Below are positions 45,167-53,596 of a stretch of 64,000 nucleotides of DNA, piece by piece; the first letter of the stretch is position 1; every line of letters starts with the position of its first letter. The notes beneath the pieces were generated by a model, which was not told the origin of the DNA, did no database searches, and worked only from the letters and a program-made list of their open reading frames with translations. Origin of the DNA: Phycisphaerae bacterium (GTDB lineage Bacteria; Planctomycetota; Phycisphaerae; UBA1845; Fen-1342). Position numbers and translations under genes: made by a program. The stretch is taken from positions 307,139 through 371,138 of the forward strand of contig JAGNKU010000003.1 of NCBI GenBank assembly GCA_017999985.1, given 5' to 3'.

Positions 45167-47308
45167 ATGAAGCGGCCGCCAGTACTGCTACTCATCGCCG
45201 GGCTAGCTGCGACGGGGCAGAGTTCATCGGCCCGCGCAGCGGCCGATTCGCCGCCACCACCACCTAAGGTCATCTCGCGCGGCGAAGTTGCCGGCGACTA
45301 TCAGGCGTTTCCGGACGTCTGCCGCCTCGCCAACGGCGACCTGCTGTGCGTGTTCTACGGCGGCTACGGGCACGTGTCGCTCCCGAACGAGCGCTGGCCC
45401 CGCGGCGGCCGGCTCTGCCTGGTACGGTCGCGCGATGACGGCGCCACGTGGAGCCCGCCGGAGGTGCTCTTCGACGGTCCCCAGGATGACCGCGACCCGC
45501 ACGTGAGCCAGCTCCGCGACGGCACCGCGCTGTGCAGCTTCTTCACCTACCGCCGCGAGGAGGGCCAGGTACGCTGCGACGTCTGCCTGGTCGGGTCGAC
45601 CGACGGTGGAAAGAGATGGGACCGTGAACTGCGCGTCGTCGTACCGGGTTGGGCCTGTTCCGCGCCGGTGCGCCAACTGCCCGACGGGGCCTGTCTGCTG
45701 GGCATCTACCGCGGGGACGGCGACACGGCTTACGGCGGTGTGATCCACTCCACCGACGGTGGCCGGACGTGGACCGCGCCGATTCCCATCGGCAAGGACA
45801 GCGGCGCGCGGCTCGACGCCGAGACGGATTTCGTGCGGCTGAAAAACGGCACGCTGTACGCCGCCCTGCGCACGCACGGGCTGGACATGCACTACGCGAC
45901 CAGCCCCGATGGCGGGCGCACCTGGTCGGGCGTGCGGCCCATTGGCTTCCCGGGCCATTGCCCGCACTTCACGCGGCTCAGCACTGGCGAAATCCTGCTG
46001 ACGCACCGGCTGCCCCAAACCGAGCTGCACGTCAGCCGTGACGAGGCACAGACTTGGCAGGGGCCGTATCGGCTCGACGACGTGGGTGGAGCGTACGCGT
46101 CGACGGTCGAGTTGAGGGACGGCAGTGTACTCGCTGCCTACTACGAAGAGGGGGAGAATAGCGCCATCCGCGCCCGGCGGTTCCGGCTGGCGGCACAGGG
46201 CGTCGAGTTCCTGCCGCTCGGCCCAGCAACGACCCAACCGACGACGACGCGCCCTGGTGCAGAGATGCTTACACATATCGATGTCTTCAGTGCCGGCCAG
46301 GATGGCTACTTCGGCTACCGCATTCCCGCCCTCGCTGCCGCGCCGGACGGCACGCTGCTCGCGTTTGCCGAAGCGCGAAAGCACAGTCTCGCCGACCCCG
46401 GCGGAGACGGCCAGGACATCGACCTCGTGCTCAAGCGCAGCACGGACGGCGGCGCGACCTGGCTGCCGATGCAGGTCATCGAGGATCCGGGCGAGTACTG
46501 GTCGGCGGCCAACCCGGCCACGGTCGTCGATCGCGATACCGGCGAGCTCTGGCTCATCTACCTGCGGGCCAAGCCCAGGTGCGACACGCATCGGGCAAGC
46601 GCGGGCACGGACGATGTGCAGGTGCTCGCGCGCAGCAGCGCCAACAACGGCCTGACGTGGTCCGACCCAGCCGATCTGACGGCGATCACGCGCGACCTGG
46701 CCGATCCGCAGTGGCGCACGAGCGTCCCCGGCCCCGGCGGCGCCATACAGGATCACCGCGGCCGCCTCGTGGTGCCGTTCTGGCGCTACGCGCCATGGGG
46801 CGTGTTCGTCGCCTTCAGCGCGGACCACGGCCGCACGTGGCAGCGCGGCGGCATCGTTCCGGAAGTCGAGGGCGACGAGTGTCAACTGGTTGAATTGCCC
46901 GACCATCGGCTGCTGCTCGACATTCGCCAGCAGAAGGGGCCGCATCGCTGGCGCGTCATCAGCGACGACGGCGGCCTGACGTGGTCGGCGCCGCAACCCG
47001 GCGAGACGGTGACGCCGGTGTGCTGTGCGATCGAGCGCTGCCCGGCGTACGCCGCCGAGTACGACCTGCTGGTCTGGACCGGCCCCCGCGGTCCGCACCG
47101 CAACAACCTCGTAGCGCGCCTCAGCCGCGACGGCGGTCGGACTTTCGGCGACGAACGGCTGATCTGCGCCGGTCCGGCCGCGTACTCGGATCTCACGGTG
47201 CTGCCGGATGAGAGCATCGGCGTACTGTGGGAACGTGGCGTGACCAACGCGTACGAGTCCATCACCTTCACTCGCCTCGCGCGCCCCTGGCTCGACCAGC
47301 GCCGCTAG
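45167..47308 (+). CDS. Secreted double-propeller sialidase-like protein
   Basis: The 713-residue protein begins with a signal peptide (VLLLIAGLAATGQSSSARA). Two sialidase-type six-bladed propellers follow. The first (about 35-360) has SRDDGATW, STDGGKRW and STDGGRTW Asp boxes. The second (about 365-710) starts with YFGYRIPALAAAPDGTLLAF, the YRIP motif of GH33 neuraminidases, and has STDGGATW, SANNGLTW, SADHGRTW, SDDGGLTW and SRDGGRTF. The second is closest to exo-sialidases, with a conserved Glu in SVPGPGG/FWRYAPWG surroundings unverified. The ATG at 45167 follows CAGGAGA. Its end overlaps the convergent peptidase gene by four bases. Confidence 0.82.
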   Translation: MKRPPVLLLIAGLAATGQSSSARAAADSPPPPPKVISRGEVAGDYQAFPDVCRLANGDLLCVFYGGYGHVSLPNERWPRGGRLCLVRSRDDGATWSPPEVLFDGPQDDRDPHVSQLRDGTALCSFFTYRREEGQVRCDVCLVGSTDGGKRWDRELRVVVPGWACSAPVRQLPDGACLLGIYRGDGDTAYGGVIHSTDGGRTWTAPIPIGKDSGARLDAETDFVRLKNGTLYAALRTHGLDMHYATSPDGGRTWSGVRPIGFPGHCPHFTRLSTGEILLTHRLPQTELHVSRDEAQTWQGPYRLDDVGGAYASTVELRDGSVLAAYYEEGENSAIRARRFRLAAQGVEFLPLGPATTQPTTTRPGAEMLTHIDVFSAGQDGYFGYRIPALAAAPDGTLLAFAEARKHSLADPGGDGQDIDLVLKRSTDGGATWLPMQVIEDPGEYWSAANPATVVDRDTGELWLIYLRAKPRCDTHRASAGTDDVQVLARSSANNGLTWSDPADLTAITRDLADPQWRTSVPGPGGAIQDHRGRLVVPFWRYAPWGVFVAFSADHGRTWQRGGIVPEVEGDECQLVELPDHRLLLDIRQQKGPHRWRVISDDGGLTWSAPQPGETVTPVCCAIERCPAYAAEYDLLVWTGPRGPHRNNLVARLSRDGGRTFGDERLICAGPAAYSDLTVLPDESIGVLWERGVTNAYESITFTRLARPWLDQRR

Positions 47309-48165
47309 CGCGGTTGCCGCGTGGGTGTGGCGCGCGCGCCCGTCGGTGCCACGGCCTGGACATCGATCCACAGCGCGTCGTTCATGTACGCGCGGGCGTA
47401 CTCATACGTCATGCAGCCGTCCCGCGTGTTCTTACTGGTGTTGCGGAAGATGAATACGCCGCCACCGGGTTGGGCCGGATCGTCGCGAAAACCAACCAGC
47501 AGCACGCTGTGGCCGTCGCGCACGCCTTCCGGCGGTGCCATCTGCAGGACATCATTCTCCCAGCGTTCGACCTTCGGCCAGCGCAGGCCGCTGCACACGG
47601 GCCACTGCCGGCTCAGCGTCTGTTTGATCTCGCTGAGCTGCTGCTCGGTCAGGCCCGTGGTTACGTCCCACGGCTTGATCCAGTGCATGCGCAGACTGCG
47701 GTCGCGCAGCGCCGCGGCGCGTCGCCGGACCTCCGCGCTGGGGGCGAGCTGCGGATCGAACTCCGGCCGGTAGGGCAGGTCCGCGTCCGGGCAAATGCCG
47801 TGTGCGACATAGCCGTTCCACAAATCGGAGAAGTAGCTGCCGTCATCCGCGTCGCCGGCCGCCTGGTTCGAAGCCCAGTTCAGGAATTCCACGCTCAGGC
47901 GCGGCCCCGCGCCCCTGCGGACGGCCAGCGCGTATTCCAGCGCGTCGGTGACCACGAACACCGAGCAGGTATTCCGCGCGCCTTGCGGACGCACGTCGAG
48001 GCCCCACAGCTTGAAGTTGTCGCGCAGATCGACTGCGTGCTGCGGCGTGTCGGGTGTGGTCGGCGCGCCCACGCGCCCAGCGCAGCCCGCGCTGACCACC
48101 ACCGCAACCAACAGGATTGGAAAAACATACCGCACGCTGCCCCGGTACGAATGGCCCTGTGCCAT
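47305..48165 (-). CDS. Papain-like (C1 family) lipoprotein
   Basis: The 286-residue protein is a lipoprotein by its signal (ILLVAVVVSAGC, lipidated Cys28). The fold is that of bacterial papain-like C1 peptidases: active Cys67 in GARNTCSVFVVTDALEY, His219 in DGHSVLLVGF and Asn242 in IFRNTSKN. The usual Gln before the catalytic Cys is present in PQGARNTC. It is probably surface- or periplasm-anchored. The start at 48165 follows AAAGGAG at eight bases. Substrate and neighbours give no clue to its target; the next gene (DUF2284) is divergent. Confidence 0.82.
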   Translation of the reverse strand: MAQGHSYRGSVRYVFPILLVAVVVSAGCAGRVGAPTTPDTPQHAVDLRDNFKLWGLDVRPQGARNTCSVFVVTDALEYALAVRRGAGPRLSVEFLNWASNQAAGDADDGSYFSDLWNGYVAHGICPDADLPYRPEFDPQLAPSAEVRRRAAALRDRSLRMHWIKPWDVTTGLTEQQLSEIKQTLSRQWPVCSGLRWPKVERWENDVLQMAPPEGVRDGHSVLLVGFRDDPAQPGGGVFIFRNTSKNTRDGCMTYEYARAYMNDALWIDVQAVAPTGARATPTRQPR

Positions 48166-48293
48166 GGAGCGCTCTCCTTTGTCGGGTTGACGACCACCGC
48201 GCAATCGGCGCAGATGATAGGGTGGCGCCCCGGCAGCGCAAAGGCGGCGCGTCGCCGGCTCCGCCCGGCCCTGCCGCAGGAGGTACAACGCTT

Positions 48294-48830
48294 ATGCCTC
48301 GACGAACTCCCGTGCACACCCGCCGGCCACCTGCCCAGCTCGCGGCCTTCTGCGACACCGCCGTCCGGCTGGGCGCGAAACGGGCGGTCTTCGTCCGCCC
48401 GGCCGACGTGGTGACTGGTGGCTGGGTGCGCTGGAAATGCCAATTCGGCTGCGGCGGCTTCGGTTCCAGCCGCATGTGTCCGCCGCACACGCCGACGCCG
48501 GAGCAGACGCGTCGCCTGCTCGATGAGTACAAGCACGCCATCCTTTTTGAGGCGGCCCTCGGCACGTCGAAGAAGATCGCCGTCAAGCTGGAACGCGCGG
48601 TATTCCTGGCGGGTCACTACAAGGCACTGGGGCTGGGCGCCGGCCCGTGTCCGTTGTGCGCGACCTGCGCGTTCGAAAAGGGCTGCCGGCACCCGCAACA
48701 GGCGCGCCCGGCAATGGAAGCCTGCGGCATCGATGTCTACGCCACGGCGCGCCGGCACGGCTTCACCATCAATGTCGTGCGCAGCCGCCGCGACCCGCAA
48801 CACTACTTCGGGCTTGTCCTGATCGAGTGA
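48294..48830 (+). CDS. DUF2284 predicted metal-binding protein
   Basis: The 178-residue protein has the Cys-rich DUF2284 pattern: WKCQFGCGGFGSSRMCPP near residue 50, then PCPLCATCAFEKGCRHP near 120 and ACGIDVYATARRHGF at the end. It is predicted to bind a metal or an iron-sulfur cluster in the cytoplasm; its physiological role is unknown, although the family has links to corrinoid and methanogen-type proteins. The ATG at 48294 follows AGGAGG. No operon partner is seen. Confidence 0.85.
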   Translation: MPRRTPVHTRRPPAQLAAFCDTAVRLGAKRAVFVRPADVVTGGWVRWKCQFGCGGFGSSRMCPPHTPTPEQTRRLLDEYKHAILFEAALGTSKKIAVKLERAVFLAGHYKALGLGAGPCPLCATCAFEKGCRHPQQARPAMEACGIDVYATARRHGFTINVVRSRRDPQHYFGLVLIE

Positions 48831-49083
48831 CTTCGGCGCAGCGCCGGGCTGGTCGAGCAGCGCGCGGGTTGCTCACGCGCGGTAATTCCCCGTCGCCTGC
48901 GGCGGGTAGCGCCGCCCGTCAATCCGCAGATGCAGCCCCCCGCTCGGCGACCGGCCGTCATGCTGCGGCCTGCGCGCACTACGCTCCATGAGTGGAACAG
49001 GTGCTGATGGTCCAGCCAGTCCACGTCGGCAGTTCAGTTCGCTCCTGGCGGATGGGCAACCCCATTCATTGTGTGCAGCGAAT

Positions 49084-50601
49084 TCAGCGTTCTCGCCCCG
49101 GCTGCGGGGTGCCCCCCTCCACCGTGTCCTCCAGCGGGCGTCCGAACAGGAGCTCCATGTACGCACGGTCCTCCGGCCGGCAGAACACGTAGACGTGGTC
49201 CTGCGACTGCAGCCGCGTGTCGCCGCGCGGCGCAATCAGCTCGTCGCCGCGCACCAGCAATACGGCCGACGCCCCCGGCGGGAAAACGACCTCCGCCAGC
49301 CGCGCGCCGCAAACCGCGAGCACGTCGGTGATGAAAAACGACAAGAGCTCGCCCCGTAACAGGCGGGTCGAGTTGATCTCCAGCACAGCGGCGGGCCGGG
49401 GCGTCTCCGGCACCTGCAGACCGAGCTTCCGCGTGAGCCAGCGAATCCCGGCCCCGGGGATGAGCGCATTGATGACCACGAAAAAGAACACGATGTTGAA
49501 GACGTTGAGTGCCTCCGGCACCCCGCTCAGCAGGGGAAACACGGCCAGGATGATCGGCACAGCGCCCCGCAGCCCCACACACCCGAGATACACGGTCTCT
49601 TTCGCCGGAAAGCGCAACGGCAGTACACACAGCGCCACAATCAGGGGCCGGATCACGAACGTCAAGCCGAACGCCAAAGCAAGGCCGGTTCCGGCGACGG
49701 GCCAAATCTGCGACGGAAACACCAACAGCCCCAGCATCAGGAACATCGCGATCTGACTCAGCCAGCCCAGCGCGTGATGAACGTGGTACAAGCCAGCGCG
49801 GTACGGCAGCGGCCCGTTGCCCAGAACGATTGCGCCCACGTACACCGCGAGAAAGCCGCTCCCCTGCGCCAGCGTCGCCAGGCCGAACTCGAGGAAGGCG
49901 GCGGCGATCGTCAGCACCGGCAGGAACCCGGATGCCGGCAACCGGGCGCGCAACAGCACCCGCCGGGTCAACCAGCCGACGGCGAGGCCCACCAGCAGTC
50001 CGATGCCCAGTTGCAGCGGCACATGCAGCACCACGGACCACAAGTGCAGGGGGCCCCCCATGATCCAATCCGTGACTATCGTCGTGAGGATCACCGCCAT
50101 CGGGTCGTTCGCGCCCGACTCCACCTCCAGGGTCGTGGCCACGCGCGGGGCCAGGTTCAGACGCCCGCCCCGCAATACCGCGAACACGGTGGCCACGTCC
50201 GTCGACGAGACGATGGCGCCCAGCAGCGCCGCCGCGGGCCAGGCCAGCCCGAACAAGTAACCGCCGCCGGCGACCAGCGCGGCGGTCCCGACCACGCCGA
50301 CCGTTGCCAGAATGCCCGCCGGCACGAAGCTGCGGCGGACAGCGTCCACGCTGGTGCACAGCCCGCCGTCGAGCAGGATCAGCACCAGCGCCGCCGTGCC
50401 CATGCGAAAGGCAAACCGGTAATCCTCGAACGCGATACCGCCGAGGCCCTCCGAGCCCGCCAGCATTCCAAGCACCAGAAACAGCAGCACCACCGGAATG
50501 CCCAGCCGCTCCAGCGCTCGGCTGAACAGCGCGCTGAACGCCAGCAGCACGCCGAAGGCGCCCAGCAGCAACGCGGTGTGCATGAACTCCGATTCTGGCA
50601 A
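49084..50601 (-). CDS. nhaP2: Potassium/proton antiporter with C-terminal TrkA-C-type domain
   Basis: The 505-residue inner-membrane protein has about 12-13 helices in the first 390 residues. The CPA-type signature ALLGAIVSSTDVATVFAVL carries the ion-site TD, and the LEVESGANDPMAVILT segment is the ND motif. The C-terminus (about 400-495) is a TrkA-C/RCK_C domain (VVFPPGASAVLLVRGDELIAPRGDTRLQ). This layout matches NhaP2/CvrA K+/H+ antiporters, which protect against excess potassium. Starts at 50601 (MPESEF) or 50583 (MHTAL) are both possible. The HPF gene is divergent on the other side of a 371-bp spacer. Confidence 0.82.
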   Translation of the reverse strand: MPESEFMHTALLLGAFGVLLAFSALFSRALERLGIPVVLLFLVLGMLAGSEGLGGIAFEDYRFAFRMGTAALVLILLDGGLCTSVDAVRRSFVPAGILATVGVVGTAALVAGGGYLFGLAWPAAALLGAIVSSTDVATVFAVLRGGRLNLAPRVATTLEVESGANDPMAVILTTIVTDWIMGGPLHLWSVVLHVPLQLGIGLLVGLAVGWLTRRVLLRARLPASGFLPVLTIAAAFLEFGLATLAQGSGFLAVYVGAIVLGNGPLPYRAGLYHVHHALGWLSQIAMFLMLGLLVFPSQIWPVAGTGLALAFGLTFVIRPLIVALCVLPLRFPAKETVYLGCVGLRGAVPIILAVFPLLSGVPEALNVFNIVFFFVVINALIPGAGIRWLTRKLGLQVPETPRPAAVLEINSTRLLRGELLSFFITDVLAVCGARLAEVVFPPGASAVLLVRGDELIAPRGDTRLQSQDHVYVFCRPEDRAYMELLFGRPLEDTVEGGTPQPGRER

Positions 50602-50972
50602 GTCTCACCTCGCCAAGGGTTCTTTCGTGGCCCGCGGGGCGCGGGCCGGCGCGACCAAGTTAGCACCGGCCCGCCCGTCTGGAAACCGCGCCGGGCCTGC
50701 CGCGGTCACGCCCGCCGTGGCCGTGAATATGAACACGTCGATTAAACCGAATGATTAATGCGATATTATCTGTGTTGTTAACAATGGCGAAAGTGCCTAT
50801 AGATCAGCAGCGGCGGCGGCGCCGGCGGGAACCAGCCGCCGGCGCACGCGAGCCGTTGTCGCCGGCCCGCCCGCGAGTCAGCGTCGACGCCGCGGTCGCC
50901 CTCCGGGGCTTCTTCCGGCGCGCTCGCTGCGGCGGGCCGGCCCGCGCCCCACTGTGCAGAAGGGAGCCGACC
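50602..50972. other. Gene-free divergent region with an AT-rich island
   Basis: It contains an unusually AT-rich patch (about 50735-50805) with the promoter of the ribosome-hibernation trio. No coding frame is supported. Confidence 0.45.
50775..50803 (+). promoter_or_regulatory. Promoter with palindrome TTGTTAACAA for the hibernation/stress trio
   Basis: TTGTTA (50775-50780) and TATAGA (50798-50803) are separated by 17 bp. The -35 hexamer lies within a perfect 10-bp palindrome TTGTTAACAA (50775-50784), which may be an operator. The first gene starts about 170 bp downstream, leaving a long 5' untranslated region. Confidence 0.45.
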
Positions 50973-51323
50973 ATGCGGATCGAGATCACCGCGCAGAACA
51001 TGGTACTGACCGACGCGCTGCGTGAACTGGTGCACACGCGCCTGCACTACGCCTTGGGCCGCCTGGCCCGCCGGATCGCGGCGCTGCAGGTCAGCTTCGA
51101 GGACGTACACGGCCCGCGCGGCGGCGTCGACGTGGAATGTCGCATCCAGGTACGGCTGCGGCCCGGCGGCGCGGTCAATGTGTCGGCCACCCGCGTCCAC
51201 CCGGGCGCGGCCCTCGGTGAGGCGGCGCAGCGCGCCGCGCGGTGCGTCAAATCCCGCCTGCGGCGGCGCTGGATGCTGCGCCGCCGCCCACAGGCGGCAC
51301 TCACCGGTGGTTCCGCCGTGTAG
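50973..51323 (+). CDS. HPF/RaiA-like ribosome hibernation protein, short form
   Basis: The 116-residue protein is a compact HPF-type domain (IEITAQNMVLTDALRELVHTR and YALGRLARRIAALQVSFEDV). Family members bind the ribosomal decoding centre in stationary phase. Here the strand ends in an Arg-rich tail (SRLRRRWMLRRRPQAAL) rather than the long C-terminal extension of HPF-long. The ATG at 50973 follows AGGGAG. It leads a trio with the Rnk- and NifX-like genes. Confidence 0.8.
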   Translation: MRIEITAQNMVLTDALRELVHTRLHYALGRLARRIAALQVSFEDVHGPRGGVDVECRIQVRLRPGGAVNVSATRVHPGAALGEAAQRAARCVKSRLRRRWMLRRRPQAALTGGSAV

Positions 51324-51406
51324 GGTGCGTTTGGAAATCTGCAGCGGCTTGCGTTGGCGGCGCTGATCAGGGCGCGCCGCGCGGGGCCGCATACCGGAGC
51401 AGTGAC

Positions 51407-51823
51407 ATGGCGAAACGGACGATCTTCATCACGCAACAGGATGCACGACGGCTGCGGGAATGGCTGTGCATCGCGGAAAAACGGTACGAGAAGGACCGGG
51501 AGAATCTGGAGTTGCTGCGCCGCGAACTGCGGCAGGCCCAGGTGGTCGAGCCGGACGAGGTCCCCCCGGATGTCGTCACCATGCACTCCCAGGTGCGCCT
51601 CGCCGACCCGCGGACGGAGCATGAGAGCTGCTGCACCCTCGTGTTTCCCGAGGACGCTGTGGCCAACCACAATCGCATCTCGGTCCTCGCCCCGCTCGGC
51701 GCAGCCATCCTGGGTTGCCGGGCCGGCGACGTCATCCGGTTTCAGGTGCCCGGCGGCCGGCGCACCATCCGAATCCTGGAAGTGCCTTACCAGCCCGAGG
51801 CGGCTGGACACTTCCACCTGTGA
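51407..51823 (+). CDS. rnk: Rnk/GreA-type regulator
   Basis: The 138-residue protein has an N-terminal coiled coil (DARRLREWLCIAEKRYEKDR) and a C-terminal GreA/B-like domain (ESCCTLVFPEDAVANHNRIS, VLAPLGAAILGCRAGDVIRF). Members of the Rnk group bind RNA polymerase but lack the acidic tip of GreA and do not stimulate cleavage. It lies 83 bp after the HPF gene and 34 bp before the NifX-like gene. The ATG at 51407 is preceded by CCGGAGC. Confidence 0.82.
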   Translation: MAKRTIFITQQDARRLREWLCIAEKRYEKDRENLELLRRELRQAQVVEPDEVPPDVVTMHSQVRLADPRTEHESCCTLVFPEDAVANHNRISVLAPLGAAILGCRAGDVIRFQVPGGRRTIRILEVPYQPEAAGHFHL

Positions 51824-51857
51824 GCATGCGCGGGCCGCGGCCTGCGGGAGGCTGGTC

Positions 51858-52217
51858 ATGAAGGTCATCATTGCCACGCAGGAACCGCACCTCCGGGCTC
51901 CGGTCGCCGCGCGCTTCGAGACCGCGCCGTACTACCTGGCAGTGGACACCCTCGCCGGCCGCGCGACGGTGTTTCCGCATCCCGTGCAGTACCAGATGGC
52001 CTGCTCGCCCGCGGCACTGGTCCAGCGGTTGCGGACGTTCGCGCCGGCGACGGTCGTCGCGGGGAGTTTCACCGCCGAGGCCCATGACGCCGCCGCAACC
52101 CTGCGAATTGCCCTGCACGTGGCGCGCGGTCGCGCCGGGGATGTCGTGGATTGTTGCGTCGGCGCCGGCGTGCCGGGGCTGATGAGCCGATACCCGCCAG
52201 CCCAGCATGCGGGCTGA
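51858..52217 (+). CDS. NifX/NifB-C-type small protein (FeMo-cofactor-like domain)
   Basis: The 119-residue protein resembles the dinitrogenase iron-molybdenum cofactor domain (MKVIIATQEPHLRAPVAARF and DTLAGRATVFPHPVQYQ). Stand-alone members occur in many organisms with no nitrogenase and appear to bind metals or clusters. The CCVG near the end may be a ligand. It closes the trio of small genes at 34 bp spacing. Confidence 0.7.
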   Translation: MKVIIATQEPHLRAPVAARFETAPYYLAVDTLAGRATVFPHPVQYQMACSPAALVQRLRTFAPATVVAGSFTAEAHDAAATLRIALHVARGRAGDVVDCCVGAGVPGLMSRYPPAQHAG

Positions 52218-52334
52218 CGCGGCCCGGAACAGTCCGCACGCGCGTCCAGCGGCCCGCGGAGCACACTCCGCGTCTGCCCTCCATCGCTGCCGCCCATCGT
52301 CGTGAGACGCATGTTACAGCGGGATAGACGTTGC

Positions 52335-52363
52335 TTGACGTGCCATCGTTGCGCAACTAAGGT
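52335..52363 (+). promoter_or_regulatory. Promoter of the PHP phosphoesterase gene with spacer palindrome
   Basis: TTGACG (52335-52340) and TAAGGT (52358-52363) are separated by 17 bp, and a perfect palindrome GTTGCGCAAC (52348-52357) fills the spacer, a position where a bound repressor would block polymerase. Confidence 0.45.
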
Positions 52364-52461
52364 CGCGCTAGTTGCGCGCGGTGTGCGTAGCGCGCCAATG
52401 GTTCTCACGGAGCTGTGAAGCCGGGGCCCGGCGAGCTGGGCTCCGACGTAGGGAGTGTGCC

Positions 52462-53547
52462 ATGCCGTTGTGCCGAAAGTCACTCGTAGCAATGCTGGTC
52501 CTGACCTGTGGCGTCGGTGCCCTGGTGGCGGACGAGCGGCGTGAAATCCGCTTCCCGGACATACCCGGGTACGTGACGCTGAAGTGCGACTTCCATACGC
52601 ATACGGTGTTCTCCGACGGAAACGTGTGGCCGACCGTACGCGTCAACGAGGCCTGGCGCGAGGGCCTCGACGTACTGGCCATCTCGGACCACATCGAATA
52701 CCGCCCGCACAAGCAGGACGTCAGCGACAATCTCAACCGCTCGTATGAATTGATGGCGGAACGCGCCCGGCAGCAGGGCCTCCTCCTCATCCGCGGCGCC
52801 GAGATCACGCACGACACGCCGCCGGGTCACTTCAACGCCATCTTCCTCTCCGACATCACGCCCCTGAACACAACCGATTTCTATGCGCAGTTCGAGCAGG
52901 CCGCCCAGCAGAAGGCGTTCATCTTCTGGAACCACCCCGGCTGGCAGGGCGTAGAGCGCGGCCGCTGGGGCGAGGAACAGACCCGGCTCTACGAGAAGGG
53001 TTGGCTCAAGGGAATCGAAATCTGCAACGAGTTTGACTACTATCGCGAGGCCCACGAGTACGCGCTGGAGAAGAACCTGACGTTGCTGGGTAACTCCGAC
53101 ATCCACGACCCGTCGCCTACCACGCCGTGGACGCCCGAGCAGCACCGCACGCTCACGCTCGTGTTCGCCCAGGAACGCTCGCTCGATGCGGTTCAGGCTG
53201 CCCTGGTGGACCGACGCACCGCCGTCTGGTGTCAGAACCGTCTCTACGGCCGTGAGCCGGAAGTGGCCGCGCTCTTCGCCGCGTCCGTCCGCGTTCATGC
53301 CCCGCACCATCGTGCCGGCGACGATGTCTGGCTCCGGATCGACAACGCCTGCGAACTCGATCTGGAGCTGGAGCGGAGCGGCAGCGTCGGACCGCAGCGC
53401 CTGCGCCTGCCCGCCCGCGCGAGCATCAACGTTCGGCTGCGCAGCACGACGTCCGCCCCTGTGGAGGGCCTGGCCTACAAGGTCACCAACATGTGGATCG
53501 GCCCCGATCAGCCGCTGCCCGTGCAACTGTCCATCCCGCGGCCATGA
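52462..53547 (+). CDS. Secreted PHP-domain phosphoesterase
   Basis: The 361-residue protein has a signal peptide (LVAMLVLTCGVGALVA). The PHP metal-binding motifs are in order: CDFHTHTVFSDG, LAISDHIEYRPHK, GAEITHDTPPGHFNAIFLSD, FIFWNHPGWQG and GNSDIHDPSP. These could hold three metals as in histidinol-phosphatase-like enzymes. The C-terminal 100 residues form a beta domain (ADDVWLRIDNACELDLELE-like). Exported PHP proteins are common in planctomycetes and are usually predicted phosphatases. The ATG follows GGGAG. Confidence 0.85.
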   Translation: MPLCRKSLVAMLVLTCGVGALVADERREIRFPDIPGYVTLKCDFHTHTVFSDGNVWPTVRVNEAWREGLDVLAISDHIEYRPHKQDVSDNLNRSYELMAERARQQGLLLIRGAEITHDTPPGHFNAIFLSDITPLNTTDFYAQFEQAAQQKAFIFWNHPGWQGVERGRWGEEQTRLYEKGWLKGIEICNEFDYYREAHEYALEKNLTLLGNSDIHDPSPTTPWTPEQHRTLTLVFAQERSLDAVQAALVDRRTAVWCQNRLYGREPEVAALFAASVRVHAPHHRAGDDVWLRIDNACELDLELERSGSVGPQRLRLPARASINVRLRSTTSAPVEGLAYKVTNMWIGPDQPLPVQLSIPRP

Positions 53548-53596
53548 GCACTGGCCGGCGTTTGCTCGGCCCGCCGGATCGCGTGTGCTCAGTCGG

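Noticed and set aside
51858..52217. Evidence of nitrogen fixation
   Set aside because: A single NifX-like domain occurs widely outside nitrogenase clusters and no nif structural gene is present.
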